NCBI RefSeq assembly: GCF_004137855.1
Contig: NZ_QBKB01000002.1
Span: forward strand, 75,855 to 139,854
DNA: 64,000 bases
Origin: Methanohalophilus profundi
Lineage (GTDB): Archaea; Halobacteriota; Methanosarcinia; Methanosarcinales; Methanosarcinaceae
Direction of reading: 5' to 3'
The translations under genes were made by a program, and so were the position numbers. This document shows positions 18,644 through 27,593 of the stretch, piece by piece. The notes under the pieces are model-generated. The model saw nothing but the letters and a program-made list of their open reading frames with translations. It had not been told where the DNA came from and did not search any database. Every line of letters starts with the position of its first letter. Position 1 is the stretch's first letter.

Positions 18644-18997
18644 ATGGCAAAATTTGATGTTCCAGATGAACTAATAGATAAAGCTCTTGAAGCAGTAGAA
18701 GTTGCCAGAGATACTGGCAAGGTAAAAAAAGGAGCTAACGAAGCTACAAAGGCTGTAGAAAGAGGTATTGCAAAACTGACAGTCATTGCAGACGATGTTG
18801 AACCTGCAGAAGTAGTAGCTCACATTGGTCCCCTTTGTGAAGAAAAGAATGCACCTTACATCTACGTAAAACAGCAGAAAGAACTTGGGGCTGCCTGCGG
18901 AATAGGCGTTGGCTGTGCTGCAGTAGTAATTACAGATGCAGGTAAGGGCGCAGAGACCATCGAGGACCTGGCCGAAAAAGTCAGTGCCCTCAAATAA
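18644..18997 (+). CDS. rpl7ae: ribosomal protein L7Ae
   Basis: 117-residue kink-turn RNA-binding protein of the large subunit. In archaea it also forms part of box C/D and H/ACA RNPs and RNase P. Conserved [10 protein letters not shown] and the late [13 protein letters not shown] are visible. ATG 18644 is chosen for the GAAGGAGAT site at 18628; an upstream in-frame start would add about eight poorly conserved residues. It heads a translation cluster with S28e, L24e, Ndk and aIF5B. A TATA-like TTATATATG lies near 18506, leaving a leader of about 110 bases. Confidence 0.93.
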   Translation: MAKFDVPDELIDKALEAVEVARDTGKVKKGANEATKAVERGIAKLTVIADDVEPAEVVAHIGPLCEEKNAPYIYVKQQKELGAACGIGVGCAAVVITDAGKGAETIEDLAEKVSALK

Positions 18998-19026
18998 ACT
19001 TACCCATAAAAAAGGAGTAATTCTCC

Positions 19027-19242
19027 ATGGCAGATGAAAACTTAGGATATGCCGCGGAGGTCATAGATGTCATCGGCAACACCGGTATGCATGGCGAAGC
19101 AAGCCAGATCCAGTGCAGGGTACTGGATGGCCGGGACAAGGGCAGGATCATCACCCGTAACTGCATGGGCCCTGTTCGTATCGGCGATGTGCTGATGCTG
19201 ATGGAGACTTCCAGAGAGGCAAAGAAACTTACAACAAGGTGA
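19027..19242 (+). CDS. rps28e: ribosomal protein S28e
   Basis: 71-residue small-subunit protein of the archaeal/eukaryotic set. It has an OB-like fold with [17 protein letters not shown] in the middle and the conserved end [14 protein letters not shown]. It sits 29 bases after rpl7ae and 6 bases before rpl24e, the usual order in Methanosarcinales. ATG 19027 is the natural start, with GGAG a few bases upstream. Confidence 0.93.
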   Translation: MADENLGYAAEVIDVIGNTGMHGEASQIQCRVLDGRDKGRIITRNCMGPVRIGDVLMLMETSREAKKLTTR

Positions 19243-19248
19243 TGCGCA

Positions 19249-19437
19249 ATGGAAACCAAGAAATGCTCTTTCTGCGGAACTAAACTGGAACCTGGAACTG
19301 GTATCCTTTTTGCAAAGAAGGACGGTTCTACCTACAATTTCTGCTCCTCTAAATGCAGGAACAATTACAAGATGGGTAGACTTCCAAGGCGTACTATCTG
19401 GACCGAAACGGGCAGAACCTACATGAAAAAAGCCTGA
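19249..19437 (+). CDS. rpl24e: ribosomal protein L24e
   Basis: 62-residue zinc-ribbon protein of the large subunit. The metal ligands are visible as CSFCG near residue 5 and CSSKCRNNY near residue 31, and [13 protein letters not shown] closes the conserved core. The stop codon TGA (19435-19437) overlaps a possible ATG of the next frame, but ndk more likely starts at 19452. Confidence 0.93.
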   Translation: METKKCSFCGTKLEPGTGILFAKKDGSTYNFCSSKCRNNYKMGRLPRRTIWTETGRTYMKKA

Positions 19438-19451
19438 TGAGGAATAAATCA

Positions 19452-19901
19452 ATGGAACGCACATATGTTATGATCAAACCAGACGGCGTCCAGAGGGGAC
19501 TTATTGGAGAGATCATAGGAAGAATCGAAAGGAGAGGCCTCAAGATAAGTGCAATGCGCATGAATGTTATCGATGAGAATGACGCAAAGGAACATTACAG
19601 TGAACACTGCGAAAAGCCATTTTTCGGTTCACTTATATCCTATGTGACTTCCGCTCCTTCAGTTTCAATGATTGTTGAAGGCAAGGATGCAATAAAATCC
19701 ATGAGGACAATAAATGGTGCCACCAATCCATCCGAAGCAATGCCTGGTACAATCAGGGGCGATTTTGCTCTTGAAACAGGTAGAAATGTGGTACATGCAT
19801 CCGATTCAGTAGAATCAGCTGAAAGAGAAATCAGCATCCATTTCAAGGATGATGAGACAAACGAATATTGTCGTATAGACGAAGAATGGCTCTATGAGTG
19901 A
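19452..19901 (+). CDS. ndk: nucleoside diphosphate kinase
   Basis: 149-residue enzyme that passes phosphate between nucleoside triphosphates and diphosphates. It has the start [16 protein letters not shown] and the catalytic His in [17 protein letters not shown] use ATG 19452 instead of the in-frame ATG 19437, because the core family begins there and GAGGAAT lies upstream. The 3' end overlaps a GTG of the infB frame, which is not the likely infB start. Confidence 0.93.
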   Translation: MERTYVMIKPDGVQRGLIGEIIGRIERRGLKISAMRMNVIDENDAKEHYSEHCEKPFFGSLISYVTSAPSVSMIVEGKDAIKSMRTINGATNPSEAMPGTIRGDFALETGRNVVHASDSVESAEREISIHFKDDETNEYCRIDEEWLYE

Positions 19902-19939
19902 GTACCCTTTTGCTCACTCCCCTGTTTCTTAAGGAAGGG

Positions 19940-21721
19940 ATGCATATTACCGATAACGAAAATCTCAGGACACCCATTGTATGCGTTATGGGACATGTGG
20001 ATCACGGTAAGACCACACTGTTAGACAGGATACGCGGTAGTTCTGTGGCTGCAGGAGAAGCCGGTGCAATCACCCAGCATATCGGTGCAACGGAAGTAAC
20101 GATCGATTCCATAATCGAACATAGTGGTACTTCCGGGATGAAGAACAATTTCATAGTACCCGGCCTTTTATTCATAGATACACCGGGCCACCATGCATTC
20201 ACATCCCTGCGTAGCAGAGGAGGAGCACTTGCAGATCTGGCAGTGGTAATTGTAGACATTAATGAGGGCTTCATGCCCCAGACAAAAGAAAGTCTGCAAA
20301 TACTCAAGCGGTTCAAAACTCCTTTTGTTGTTGTTGCAAATAAGATCGACAGGATACATGGCTGGCAACCACATGAAAGTGCAAGTTTTCTGGAAACTTA
20401 CAACAAACAAAGTGAACGTGTAAGAACTGATCTTGATAACAAGTTCTATGAAATTGTCGGGGAACTATATAACAGTGGTTTTAATTCCGAACGCTATGAC
20501 CGTGTTTCTGACTTCCAAAGAAATATAGGAATAATACCAATAAGCGCGGTTACCGGCGAAGGTATACCTGACCTGCTTATGGTATTACTCGGGCTGGCCC
20601 AGAAATTCCTCGAATCTAATCTTCATTATAACGCAAGTGGACCTGGTGAAGGAACAATACTTGAAGTAAAGGAAGAAAAGGGATTGGGAACCACCATCGA
20701 TATTATTCTCTATGATGGAACCTTCAAAAAAGGGGACACTATTGTAGTCGGAAGTCTTGGGGAGCCGATTCAGACCAAAGTGAGGGCTTTGCTAAAACCC
20801 AATCCAATGGGAGAAATATCCTCCGAGGAAAAGTTCCAGAATGTGGAATCAGTTACGGCTGCTATTGGTGTAAAGATATCTGCGCCAAATCTTGATGATG
20901 CCCTGTCAGGAGCCACTGTAAGAGCGGCTAACCCGGAAAACCTTGAAACAATCGTCAAAGAGGTTCAAGAGGAACTTGACGAGGTACAGATTAGTACGGG
21001 CACCACAGGTGTGACTCTTAAAGCAGATACAATCGGATCACTGGAAGCGCTTGTTAATGAACTCCAGAAGGAGGATATACCCATCAGAAAAGCCGAAGTA
21101 GGAGACATATCCCAGAGGGATATTATCGAGGTTTCGGCTATCGAAGATCCTTTTAATGCGGTTCTTATCGGCTTTAATGTAAAGATGTTACCTGATGCAA
21201 AAGAAAAAGCAAAGGGTGGCGATCTTAAAATATTCCAGAATGATGTTATTTACAGGCTTATTGATGATTACAAAGACTGGGTCAAAGAAAAGAAGGAGAA
21301 ATCCGAAAAAACAATATCCCAGCTCATAGTCAAGCCTGCAAGATTCCTGCTTCTTCCAGACTGCACGTTCAGACAAAGCAAACCTGCTGTTGTTGGTGTC
21401 AGAATCACAGGTGGAAAGGTCAAAACTAACATCGGTGTTACAGATAACAGTGGCAGCGTTGTAGGTACAATCAAAGGACTCCAATTAGAAGGAGAAAACA
21501 TCAAGGAAGCCAGTGCAGGGATGGAAGTTGCAATGGCGATTGATGGACCTACAATAGGTCGCCAGATCAAAGAAGGTGATGTACTTTATTCAAATATCCC
21601 CGAAAAGCATGCAAAGGTGCTTGAAACGGAGATACTTGACTCACTTTCAGCAGATGAAATGGAAACCCTCGATGCTTTCCTTGAAATCAAACGCAGGGAT
21701 AATCCGTTCTGGGCCAAGTAA
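19940..21721 (+). CDS. infB: translation initiation factor aIF5B (IF2 homologue)
   Basis: GTPase that promotes initiator tRNA binding and subunit joining. The G motifs are GHVDHGKTT near residue 16, DTPGHHAF, NKID and a late SAVTGEG. Domain II and the C-terminal domains III-IV follow (GTTGVTLKADTIGSLEAL, then FRQSKPAVVGVRI). About 593 residues fits the archaeal form, which lacks the long bacterial N-terminus. ATG 19940 is preferred for its AAGGAAGGG site at 19931; an in-frame GTG at 19898 would extend the protein into the ndk end. No intein is present. Confidence 0.93.
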   Translation: MHITDNENLRTPIVCVMGHVDHGKTTLLDRIRGSSVAAGEAGAITQHIGATEVTIDSIIEHSGTSGMKNNFIVPGLLFIDTPGHHAFTSLRSRGGALADLAVVIVDINEGFMPQTKESLQILKRFKTPFVVVANKIDRIHGWQPHESASFLETYNKQSERVRTDLDNKFYEIVGELYNSGFNSERYDRVSDFQRNIGIIPISAVTGEGIPDLLMVLLGLAQKFLESNLHYNASGPGEGTILEVKEEKGLGTTIDIILYDGTFKKGDTIVVGSLGEPIQTKVRALLKPNPMGEISSEEKFQNVESVTAAIGVKISAPNLDDALSGATVRAANPENLETIVKEVQEELDEVQISTGTTGVTLKADTIGSLEALVNELQKEDIPIRKAEVGDISQRDIIEVSAIEDPFNAVLIGFNVKMLPDAKEKAKGGDLKIFQNDVIYRLIDDYKDWVKEKKEKSEKTISQLIVKPARFLLLPDCTFRQSKPAVVGVRITGGKVKTNIGVTDNSGSVVGTIKGLQLEGENIKEASAGMEVAMAIDGPTIGRQIKEGDVLYSNIPEKHAKVLETEILDSLSADEMETLDAFLEIKRRDNPFWAK

Positions 21722-21749
21722 TAGTATAAATTGATGTTGGAGGTAAATA

Positions 21750-22154
21750 ATGGTAGATTTCAAAGTTGTCGTATCAGATCCAAAAGCCAAAGCATACCAG
21801 TTCGATGTGAGTGGTGGCGAGGCAAATAAGTTCATAGGAAAAGCAATAGGCGAAACTGTAGAAGGAACAGTAGTCGGTCTTCCCGGTTACACCATCCAGA
21901 TTACTGGAGGAAGTGACAGAAGTGGTTTTGTCATGCGCAAGAATGTACCCGGTCCCAAAAGGCAGAGGTTACTCGTAGCCGAGGGTGTCGGATATAAGCC
22001 AAAAGACAAGGGCATGCGTCGTCGTAAATTCCTTAGAGGAAGAGAAATAGCTCCGGATATTGTCCAGATCAATACGAAAGTTGTTGGATACGGAGACAAA
22101 ACCATCGAAGAAATTCTCGGTGGCGGGGAAGAGGGAGAAACTTCCGAAGAGTAA
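21750..22154 (+). CDS. rps6e: ribosomal protein S6e
   Basis: 134-residue small-subunit protein. Typical features are the start [20 protein letters not shown], then [19 protein letters not shown] and the basic [11 protein letters not shown]. The acidic tail EEGETSEE is common in archaeal forms. ATG 21750 follows GGAGGT at about 21738. It lies 28 bases after infB, so it is probably the last gene of the cluster; a T-rich stretch follows. Confidence 0.93.
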   Translation: MVDFKVVVSDPKAKAYQFDVSGGEANKFIGKAIGETVEGTVVGLPGYTIQITGGSDRSGFVMRKNVPGPKRQRLLVAEGVGYKPKDKGMRRRKFLRGREIAPDIVQINTKVVGYGDKTIEEILGGGEEGETSEE

Positions 22155-22180
22155 ATCTCCCGCTCTTTTTTATTTCAATT
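22155..22180 (+). terminator. T-rich terminator after rps6e
   Basis: CTCTTTTTTATTTC begins about 8 bases after the rps6e stop, and no gene follows for 150 bases. This fits oligo-T termination of the translation cluster. Confidence 0.4.
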
Positions 22181-22305
22181 GATATTTCACATCTGAACAT
22201 TCCTTGTTGGCTACACATTATTATATCTTCAATTGCATTTAATACAATAGTTATTTATAAAAATTAATTATATTGTATATATAGAGAATTGGGGATAGAT
22301 GTGAC

Positions 22306-22665
22306 ATGGATATCCGGAATTCAAATATAAAACAGCTTTTCTCTTATGAGAAGAAAGCCAGCAGACTTGAATTGTTTTTCAGGATCATTTATTCCATTCT
22401 TATAGGAATTGTACTCTATATATACGGGATATTTACCGGAATCTGTCTTGTCCTTCAATGGTTCGTAATCCTTATTGCAGGAAGGAGAATCGAGAGACTA
22501 AACCATATCGTAAAGGGCTACCTTGAGTACTACACTCATGTCATAGGATATCTTTTCCTCACAACTGATATAAGGCCATCTATAAAGCCACCTTCAATAG
22601 CAATATTTGAAAAGAAACTGTACTATGATAAGGATACGGTAGAGATTATTGAAAAGGGGAACTGA
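22306..22665 (+). CDS. DUF4389-type small membrane protein
   Basis: 119 residues with one long hydrophobic region made of two adjacent spans (about 27-60) and soluble ends. The pattern RLELFFRIIYSILIGIVLYIY, then FVILIAGRRIERLN and YLEYYTHVIGYLFLTTD, matches DUF4389, a family of unknown function. The promoter region is very AT-rich (AATTATATTGTATATATAG near 22263-22283). It stands alone between the ribosomal cluster and a regulator gene. Confidence 0.65.
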   Translation: MDIRNSNIKQLFSYEKKASRLELFFRIIYSILIGIVLYIYGIFTGICLVLQWFVILIAGRRIERLNHIVKGYLEYYTHVIGYLFLTTDIRPSIKPPSIAIFEKKLYYDKDTVEIIEKGN

Positions 22666-22754
22666 TAATAAACGGTACTCACTTTAAAATTTAAATAAAT
22701 ATAATCCAATATACATAAAATACATAAATCAAATATAAAACAGGAAAGATAGAT

Positions 22755-23546
22755 ATGAGGCGCTCACTTATTGATATAACATGTTTTTCCGAAAAACGTA
22801 AGGGTCTTCTTCTTCTCCTGCTTATGGAAGGTAATAAGGATATTGATGAAATAAAAGAAATCCTTGATGAAACTTCTCCTTCAATTCTTCCCCAGATAAA
22901 AATATTGAAAGAAAACGGCCTCATAGTCCAGGAAAATGGTACGTATTCATTAACCAAGATTGGCATGCTGCTGGTGCACATGCTTCAGGAGGTCTTTAAA
23001 ACATTTGATGTACTTGAAGATCATTTCGATTATTTAAATGAACATGATTTAACCCCTATTCCAAAAGAATTATTGCATCGTATCGGAGAATTAAATAATA
23101 GTGAATATATCGTACCATCCCTTACAGATGCATTCGATCCTTTCGCAAAAATAAAACCACTTACAAAAGCGTCTATCTGGATTAAAGCTTTTATTGCAGT
23201 CTATCATCCAGAATGTCCTCCGTTTGCCTCTGAAATGGCCTCAAAGGGAGCAAACTTATCGCTGATAATGACAGAACCGATATTTGAAAAAATGAAAAAT
23301 GATTATCCTGAAGCAACCCGGATACTAAAAAATTCAGACAATTCCCGGATATTGATCTACAAAGGAGAAGCTATGCCCTCTTTAATCATTGCTTCTGATC
23401 AATATTTTCTGTTATCCCTTATGTTGAAAACCTGCCGTTATGACAACAGCTACCTTATGGGTACAGAAAAAGAAGCCATCGAATGGGCAACCAAGCTGTA
23501 TGAATGGTATGAAAAAAAATCAGAGTTAGTCCCAAAAAAGGACTAA
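22755..23546 (+). CDS. FilR1-type winged-helix transcriptional regulator
   Basis: 263 residues. Residues 1-85 form an ArsR-like winged helix (LLLLLMEGNKDIDEIKEIL, then SPSILPQIKILKENGLI). The rest matches the FilR1 middle/effector region found in many Methanosarcinales regulators (NSEYIVPSLTDAFDPFAK). Family members have been linked to control of methanogenesis and cell morphology. Its neighbours do not reveal the target. The AT-rich stretch 22690-22740 probably holds its promoter. Confidence 0.8.
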   Translation: MRRSLIDITCFSEKRKGLLLLLLMEGNKDIDEIKEILDETSPSILPQIKILKENGLIVQENGTYSLTKIGMLLVHMLQEVFKTFDVLEDHFDYLNEHDLTPIPKELLHRIGELNNSEYIVPSLTDAFDPFAKIKPLTKASIWIKAFIAVYHPECPPFASEMASKGANLSLIMTEPIFEKMKNDYPEATRILKNSDNSRILIYKGEAMPSLIIASDQYFLLSLMLKTCRYDNSYLMGTEKEAIEWATKLYEWYEKKSELVPKKD

Positions 23547-23553
23547 CATAATT

Positions 23554-23958
23554 TCAGAGCAACTTCTTTCCAGCTTCAGGGCCACCTTTACACTCAAAGA
23601 CATCGGTAATTTTCATGACAATCAGGGCTTTGGCAGGATATTTCTCTCCTTTTTCCTTTGCCATGGCATATGCAGCATCGTAATCATCGCCTTCAGTCTT
23701 AATTTCCACATCACCTTTTATCTGGAAACAGCCCTTTGAGCCTTCACCCCATACATAAAGTGATGCTTTAGGATTTTCTTCAAGGTTATTGCGGGTTTTC
23801 AAAAAATAATTATCCACAATCCAGATAGTTGCATCATCCACAAGTTTGCACATACCAATTGGAATTACATTTGGTATACCGTCTTTAGAGGCGGTAGCAA
23901 GGGGAAGCGGCCTGACATTGGCAATCGATTCTTTCATATCTTCTGTGAGTTTTACCAT
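23554..23958 (-). CDS. pyridoxamine 5'-phosphate oxidase-like FMN-binding protein
   Basis: 134 residues forming one split-barrel domain: ATASKDGIPNVIPIGM near residue 22, then WIVDNYFLKTRNNLEENPKA and a C-terminal ECKGGPEAG. Such small archaeal proteins bind FMN or F420, but the substrate is usually unknown. The nearby pdxS/pdxT genes make PLP de novo, yet this is unlikely to be a true PdxH. A good AAGGAG site precedes ATG 23958. Confidence 0.75.
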   Translation of the reverse strand: MVKLTEDMKESIANVRPLPLATASKDGIPNVIPIGMCKLVDDATIWIVDNYFLKTRNNLEENPKASLYVWGEGSKGCFQIKGDVEIKTEGDDYDAAYAMAKEKGEKYPAKALIVMKITDVFECKGGPEAGKKLL

Positions 23959-24033
23959 ATTTAGATCTCCTTGATAATGATAAAAATAGTAAGGTAGAGG
24001 TATATTACATTTATGATTTTTAAATTTCTGACT

Positions 24034-24633
24034 TCAGGTAACTGAAATCATATCCAGGAAATAATGATGCAACCGTAAATCAGGTGTCAATTCAGGGTGG
24101 AAAGCAAGAGCAAGTACATTTTTTTGTCTTGCTGCTACAATTCTCCCATTAATCGTTGACAATACATCAACTTCCGGGCCTGCATCCATTATTGCGGGTG
24201 CCCGGATGAAAATTGCTGTATAGGGAGAGTCCAGGAATGGAAGATCCAGATCAACTTCAAAGGACTCCCGCTGCCTTCCGAAAGCATTCCGGTTCACTTT
24301 TACATCCATCAGCCCGAGAAGATGCTGATGGGTCTTATGCACCTGTTCGTCCCCGCGGGTTGCAACAAGGATCAAGCCGGCGCAGGTGCCAAGTACAGGA
24401 ATACCGTCCTTCGCAGCATTCTGAATTTCACCTGCAATTCCTTCTCTCTCAATCAGACGGCCCAATGTTGTACTTTCCCCTCCGGGTAGTATGACGGCGT
24501 CACAACGGGGCACAATGCCTTCATGACGGATTTCCAGCACTTCACCTCCAATGCCCCTTTCGCAAAGGGCACGTTCTACGGCATCAACATGTTCGGAAAC
24601 ATCACCTTGTATGGCCATTATACCGATACGCAT
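24034..24633 (-). CDS. pdxT: pyridoxal 5'-phosphate synthase glutaminase subunit
   Basis: PdxT releases ammonia from glutamine and channels it to PdxS. Visible parts are IGIMAIQGDVSEH at the start, PGGESTTLGR near residue 48, the nucleophile Cys in LGTCAGLIL near 80 and the His-Glu pair in LAFHPELTPD at the end. About 199 residues is the usual length. I start at ATG 24633, because residues before it lie in the pdxS gene end and are not conserved. pdxS lies 19 bases upstream in the same operon. Confidence 0.93.
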   Translation of the reverse strand: MRIGIMAIQGDVSEHVDAVERALCERGIGGEVLEIRHEGIVPRCDAVILPGGESTTLGRLIEREGIAGEIQNAAKDGIPVLGTCAGLILVATRGDEQVHKTHQHLLGLMDVKVNRNAFGRQRESFEVDLDLPFLDSPYTAIFIRAPAIMDAGPEVDVLSTINGRIVAARQKNVLALAFHPELTPDLRLHHYFLDMISVT

Positions 24634-24652
24634 CAATTTCACCGGTGATAAT

Positions 24653-25549
24653 TTACCAGCCACGTGTCTGCAGAGCTTCTTCGGGGGGTATAGTGTCAGC
24701 ACTCATGCCCTTCATTCCTGAACCGATTCCCCTGGAAATTTCTGCCAGTTTTTCGGGGTTATCATAATTATTAACTGCTTCCACAACTGCTTTAGCCATC
24801 ATTTCAGGATTTTCAGCCTTGAAAATTCCAGAGCCTACGAATACACCATCTGCACCCAGTCTCATCATGAGAGCAGCATCTGCTGGAGTGGCAACACCAC
24901 CTGCTGCAAAGTTTACCACAGGCAAACGCTGTAAGTCTGCAGACTCCAGAACAAGTTCTATGGGTGCTTCGATGTCACGGGCAACCTTGATGAGTTCTTC
25001 TTTGTCCTTGCCAGAAAGTTCACGTACTTCCCCCATGATCTTTTTCATGTGGCGAACTGCCTCACGGACATCCCCGGTACCTGCTTCACCTTTGGTACGT
25101 ATCATTGCCGCACCTTCATTGATACGTCTCAGGGCTTCACCGAGATTTCTCGCACCACATACAAAAGGAACAGTAAAACCGGTTTTATCAATATGATACA
25201 TTTCGTCTGCAGGAGTCAGGACTTCAGACTCATCGACCATATCAGCTCCCAGCGATTCAAGGATTTCAGCTTCCACAAAATGCCCTATCCTGGCCTTTGC
25301 CATTACAGGAATTGTTACAGTATCAATGATCTGTGCGACGATTTCCGGATCTGCCATCCTGGCCACTCCGCCGGCCTTACGGATATCAGCCGGAACTGCC
25401 TGCAGGGCCATTACAGCCACAGCCCCTGCTTCTTCGGCAATTCTAGCCTGCTCAGGGTTGGTTACATCCATAATAACCCCGCCTTTCTGCATTCTGGCAA
25501 AACCTCTTTTAATGAGTTCAGTACCGTGCCTTAAGTTTTCAAGTTCCAT
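24653..25549 (-). CDS. pdxS: pyridoxal 5'-phosphate synthase subunit PdxS
   Basis: TIM-barrel synthase that builds PLP from ribose 5-phosphate, glyceraldehyde 3-phosphate and ammonia from PdxT. The 298 residues include [36 protein letters not shown] (first active-site Lys), [19 protein letters not shown] (second Lys region upstream) and [13 protein letters not shown]. It is the first gene of pdxS-pdxT. The 5' flank has T-rich sequence and then the 317-base spacer before the symporter gene. Confidence 0.95.
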   Translation of the reverse strand: MELENLRHGTELIKRGFARMQKGGVIMDVTNPEQARIAEEAGAVAVMALQAVPADIRKAGGVARMADPEIVAQIIDTVTIPVMAKARIGHFVEAEILESLGADMVDESEVLTPADEMYHIDKTGFTVPFVCGARNLGEALRRINEGAAMIRTKGEAGTGDVREAVRHMKKIMGEVRELSGKDKEELIKVARDIEAPIELVLESADLQRLPVVNFAAGGVATPADAALMMRLGADGVFVGSGIFKAENPEMMAKAVVEAVNNYDNPEKLAEISRGIGSGMKGMSADTIPPEEALQTRGW

Positions 25550-25866
25550 CTCATAAGCCTTCTTTTTTTTTAATCGGATATAGGGTCAATAGTAAGTATA
25601 TTTACATAAAAAGATTTGGTCGCAGCATCCTTCTGCGGAATTATATTGAAATGTCTCACGTGCCCTATATTCTTTTTGGGTAATCCAACAGCTTGCATGA
25701 AACTCGTTGATTGCCAGAAATAAGACAACATCCGGCGCTTTCTTTATTGAATAAAAAAGGAACAGGCGAGTGGCCCCCATATATTAACAATGTTAACCAT
25801 TCCAATAAAAACATATTTATGAAATATGTTAACATGTGCCAATATAGCATATGTAGAGGTGCCCTC
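25550..25866. other. intergenic region between pdxS and the symporter operon
   Basis: No gene is supported in these 317 bases. The right half holds several palindromes, listed separately, and AT-rich promoter-like sequence; the left half has an oligo-T/oligo-A tract beside the pdxS start. Confidence 0.5.
25784..25835. promoter_or_regulatory. palindrome cluster upstream of symporter operon (putative operators)
   Basis: Three perfect inverted repeats occur in 52 bases: TTAACA-A-TGTTAA (25784-25796), AACATATTT-ATG-AAATATGTT (25810-25830) and ATGTTAACAT (25826-25835). The octamer ATGTTAAC occurs at 25790 and again at 25826, 36 bases apart. The cluster ends about 30 bases before the first start codon, a suitable place for a repressor or activator site. 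Confidence 0.5.
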
Positions 25867-25992
25867 ATGCTTGGAATAGAAGACCCCAAAATATGGATAG
25901 CATATATCCTGTGTATAGCAGGTGCGATAAGCTGTATGATATATGGTATAATGAAATGGAATGATGGCGAGGAAACGGAGGTCTGCTCATGA
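25867..25992 (+). CDS. symporter small accessory protein
   Basis: 41 residues with one membrane span (PKIWIAYILCIAGAISCMIYG) and an acidic tail. It begins at ATG 25867 with a GAGGTG site, and its TGA overlaps the ATG of the symporter by four bases (ATGA). Tiny single-span proteins coupled to sodium:solute symporters are known accessory subunits, so the context is strong. Longer in-frame starts upstream would run through the palindrome region and are unlikely. Confidence 0.7.
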   Translation: MLGIEDPKIWIAYILCIAGAISCMIYGIMKWNDGEETEVCS

Positions 25993-27572
25993 TAAGCACC
26001 CCCGTCCTTGGTGTAATTGTCCTGATCTACCTTATGATAATTTTTTATCTGGGAATGCTTGGATACAAAAAGACAAAGGAAATCGACGATTATATGGTCG
26101 CCGGCAGGCACATCAACCCCTATATACTTGCCCTTTCCTATGGTGCTACATTTATCAGTACCTCAGCAATCATTGGTTTTGGCGGGGCTGCCGGTGCACT
26201 GGGAATGGGATTGCTCTGGCTTGCGGTAATGAACATTATTGTCGGGATTCTCATCGCATTTGTGTTTTTCGGATCCAGAACACGCCGCATGGGATTAAGA
26301 CTAAAAGCAGTTACATTTCCTGAATTACTGGGACGCAGATTCCAGTCACGTTTCATACAGGGTTTCTCGGGTGCCCTCATTGGGATATTTATGCCCCTTT
26401 ATGCAGGAATTGTACTGATCGGAGGGGCCCGTTTTGTCGAAACCACACTAGGCATTAATTATGATGTGGCAGTCCTTTTACTTACAGTAATTGTTGCAGC
26501 ATACGTTATCACCGGGGGATTGATAGCAGTTATGTACACAGATGCCCTTCAGGGAGTATTCATGTTTATAGGAATGCTGGTCCTGCTTGCACTTACCTAC
26601 GTCAAACTGGGAGGAATCGCTGAAGCACATCAAGCACTCACAGCAATGACACCCCTTGTTCCTGATTCACTTGCAGCAGGGGGACATATGGGATGGACGG
26701 CAATGCCCGCCTTCGGCTCGCCTATATGGTGGACACTGGTATCTACTCTGATACTTGGAGTTGGTGTTGGAGTACTTGCCCAACCTCAACTGGCTGTTAG
26801 ATTCATGACTGTGGAAAATGACAGGGCATTGAACAGGGCAGTCCTTGTGGGTGGCCCATTTATTTTAATGATGACAGGAGTTGCCTTTACGGTAGGCTCT
26901 CTTTCCAATGCTTTCTTTTACAACACAGAAGGGCTGATATCCGTAGCTGTAGCTAAAGGAAATACCGATCTGATAATACCACAATATATCAACAGTGCCA
27001 TGCCGGAAACTTTTGTAATCCTATTCATGTTAACCTTATTGGCAGCCGCCATGTCAACCTTAAGTTCCCAGTATCATACAATGGGAACATCTATAGGGCA
27101 CGATTTCTATCGTCAGTTTATTAAAAGAGGAGAAGTTGGCAATACGGTCAATATTACAAGGTTGGGAATTGCAACGACCATTCTGATAAGTGTTATATTG
27201 GCTTACATCCTGCCCATCAGTATAATTGCCCGCGCTACAGCGATATTCTTTGGATTATGTGCAGCAGCCTTCTTGCCTATGTATGCAGGAGCTTTGTTCT
27301 GGCCACGCATGACAAGAGAAGGAGCTATTGCAAGCCTGATTGTCGGGACATTTGCAAGCCTGTTCTGGTTGGGCTTTGTTCATGCAAAAGAAGCAGTCCC
27401 GCTTGGAATCTGCAAATTCATATTCGGCACGGATACTCTCCTGACCGGAACCTGGACAGTTGTGGACCCGATTCTCGTTGCAACCCCCCTTGCAGCAGTC
27501 GTAGCCGTTGCAGTAAGTTATATGACAAAACCGACATCTACAGAACATCTGAAAAAATGTTACGGGAAATAA
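25989..27572 (+). CDS. sodium:solute symporter family protein
   Basis: 527 residues with about 13 membrane spans of the SSS family. Family landmarks are DDYMVAGR near residue 33, YGATFISTSAIIGFGGAAG near 54 (sodium-site region) and LAAAMSTLSSQYHTMGTSI near 350 (second sodium-site region). The substrate is not determinable; acetate, proline, glycine betaine or pantothenate-type substrates are all possible. An osmolyte would suit a halophile but is speculation. It is co-translated with the small accessory protein upstream. Confidence 0.88.
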   Translation: MISTPVLGVIVLIYLMIIFYLGMLGYKKTKEIDDYMVAGRHINPYILALSYGATFISTSAIIGFGGAAGALGMGLLWLAVMNIIVGILIAFVFFGSRTRRMGLRLKAVTFPELLGRRFQSRFIQGFSGALIGIFMPLYAGIVLIGGARFVETTLGINYDVAVLLLTVIVAAYVITGGLIAVMYTDALQGVFMFIGMLVLLALTYVKLGGIAEAHQALTAMTPLVPDSLAAGGHMGWTAMPAFGSPIWWTLVSTLILGVGVGVLAQPQLAVRFMTVENDRALNRAVLVGGPFILMMTGVAFTVGSLSNAFFYNTEGLISVAVAKGNTDLIIPQYINSAMPETFVILFMLTLLAAAMSTLSSQYHTMGTSIGHDFYRQFIKRGEVGNTVNITRLGIATTILISVILAYILPISIIARATAIFFGLCAAAFLPMYAGALFWPRMTREGAIASLIVGTFASLFWLGFVHAKEAVPLGICKFIFGTDTLLTGTWTVVDPILVATPLAAVVAVAVSYMTKPTSTEHLKKCYGK

Positions 27573-27593
27573 GTGTAACCTTAAAGGTTGCAC

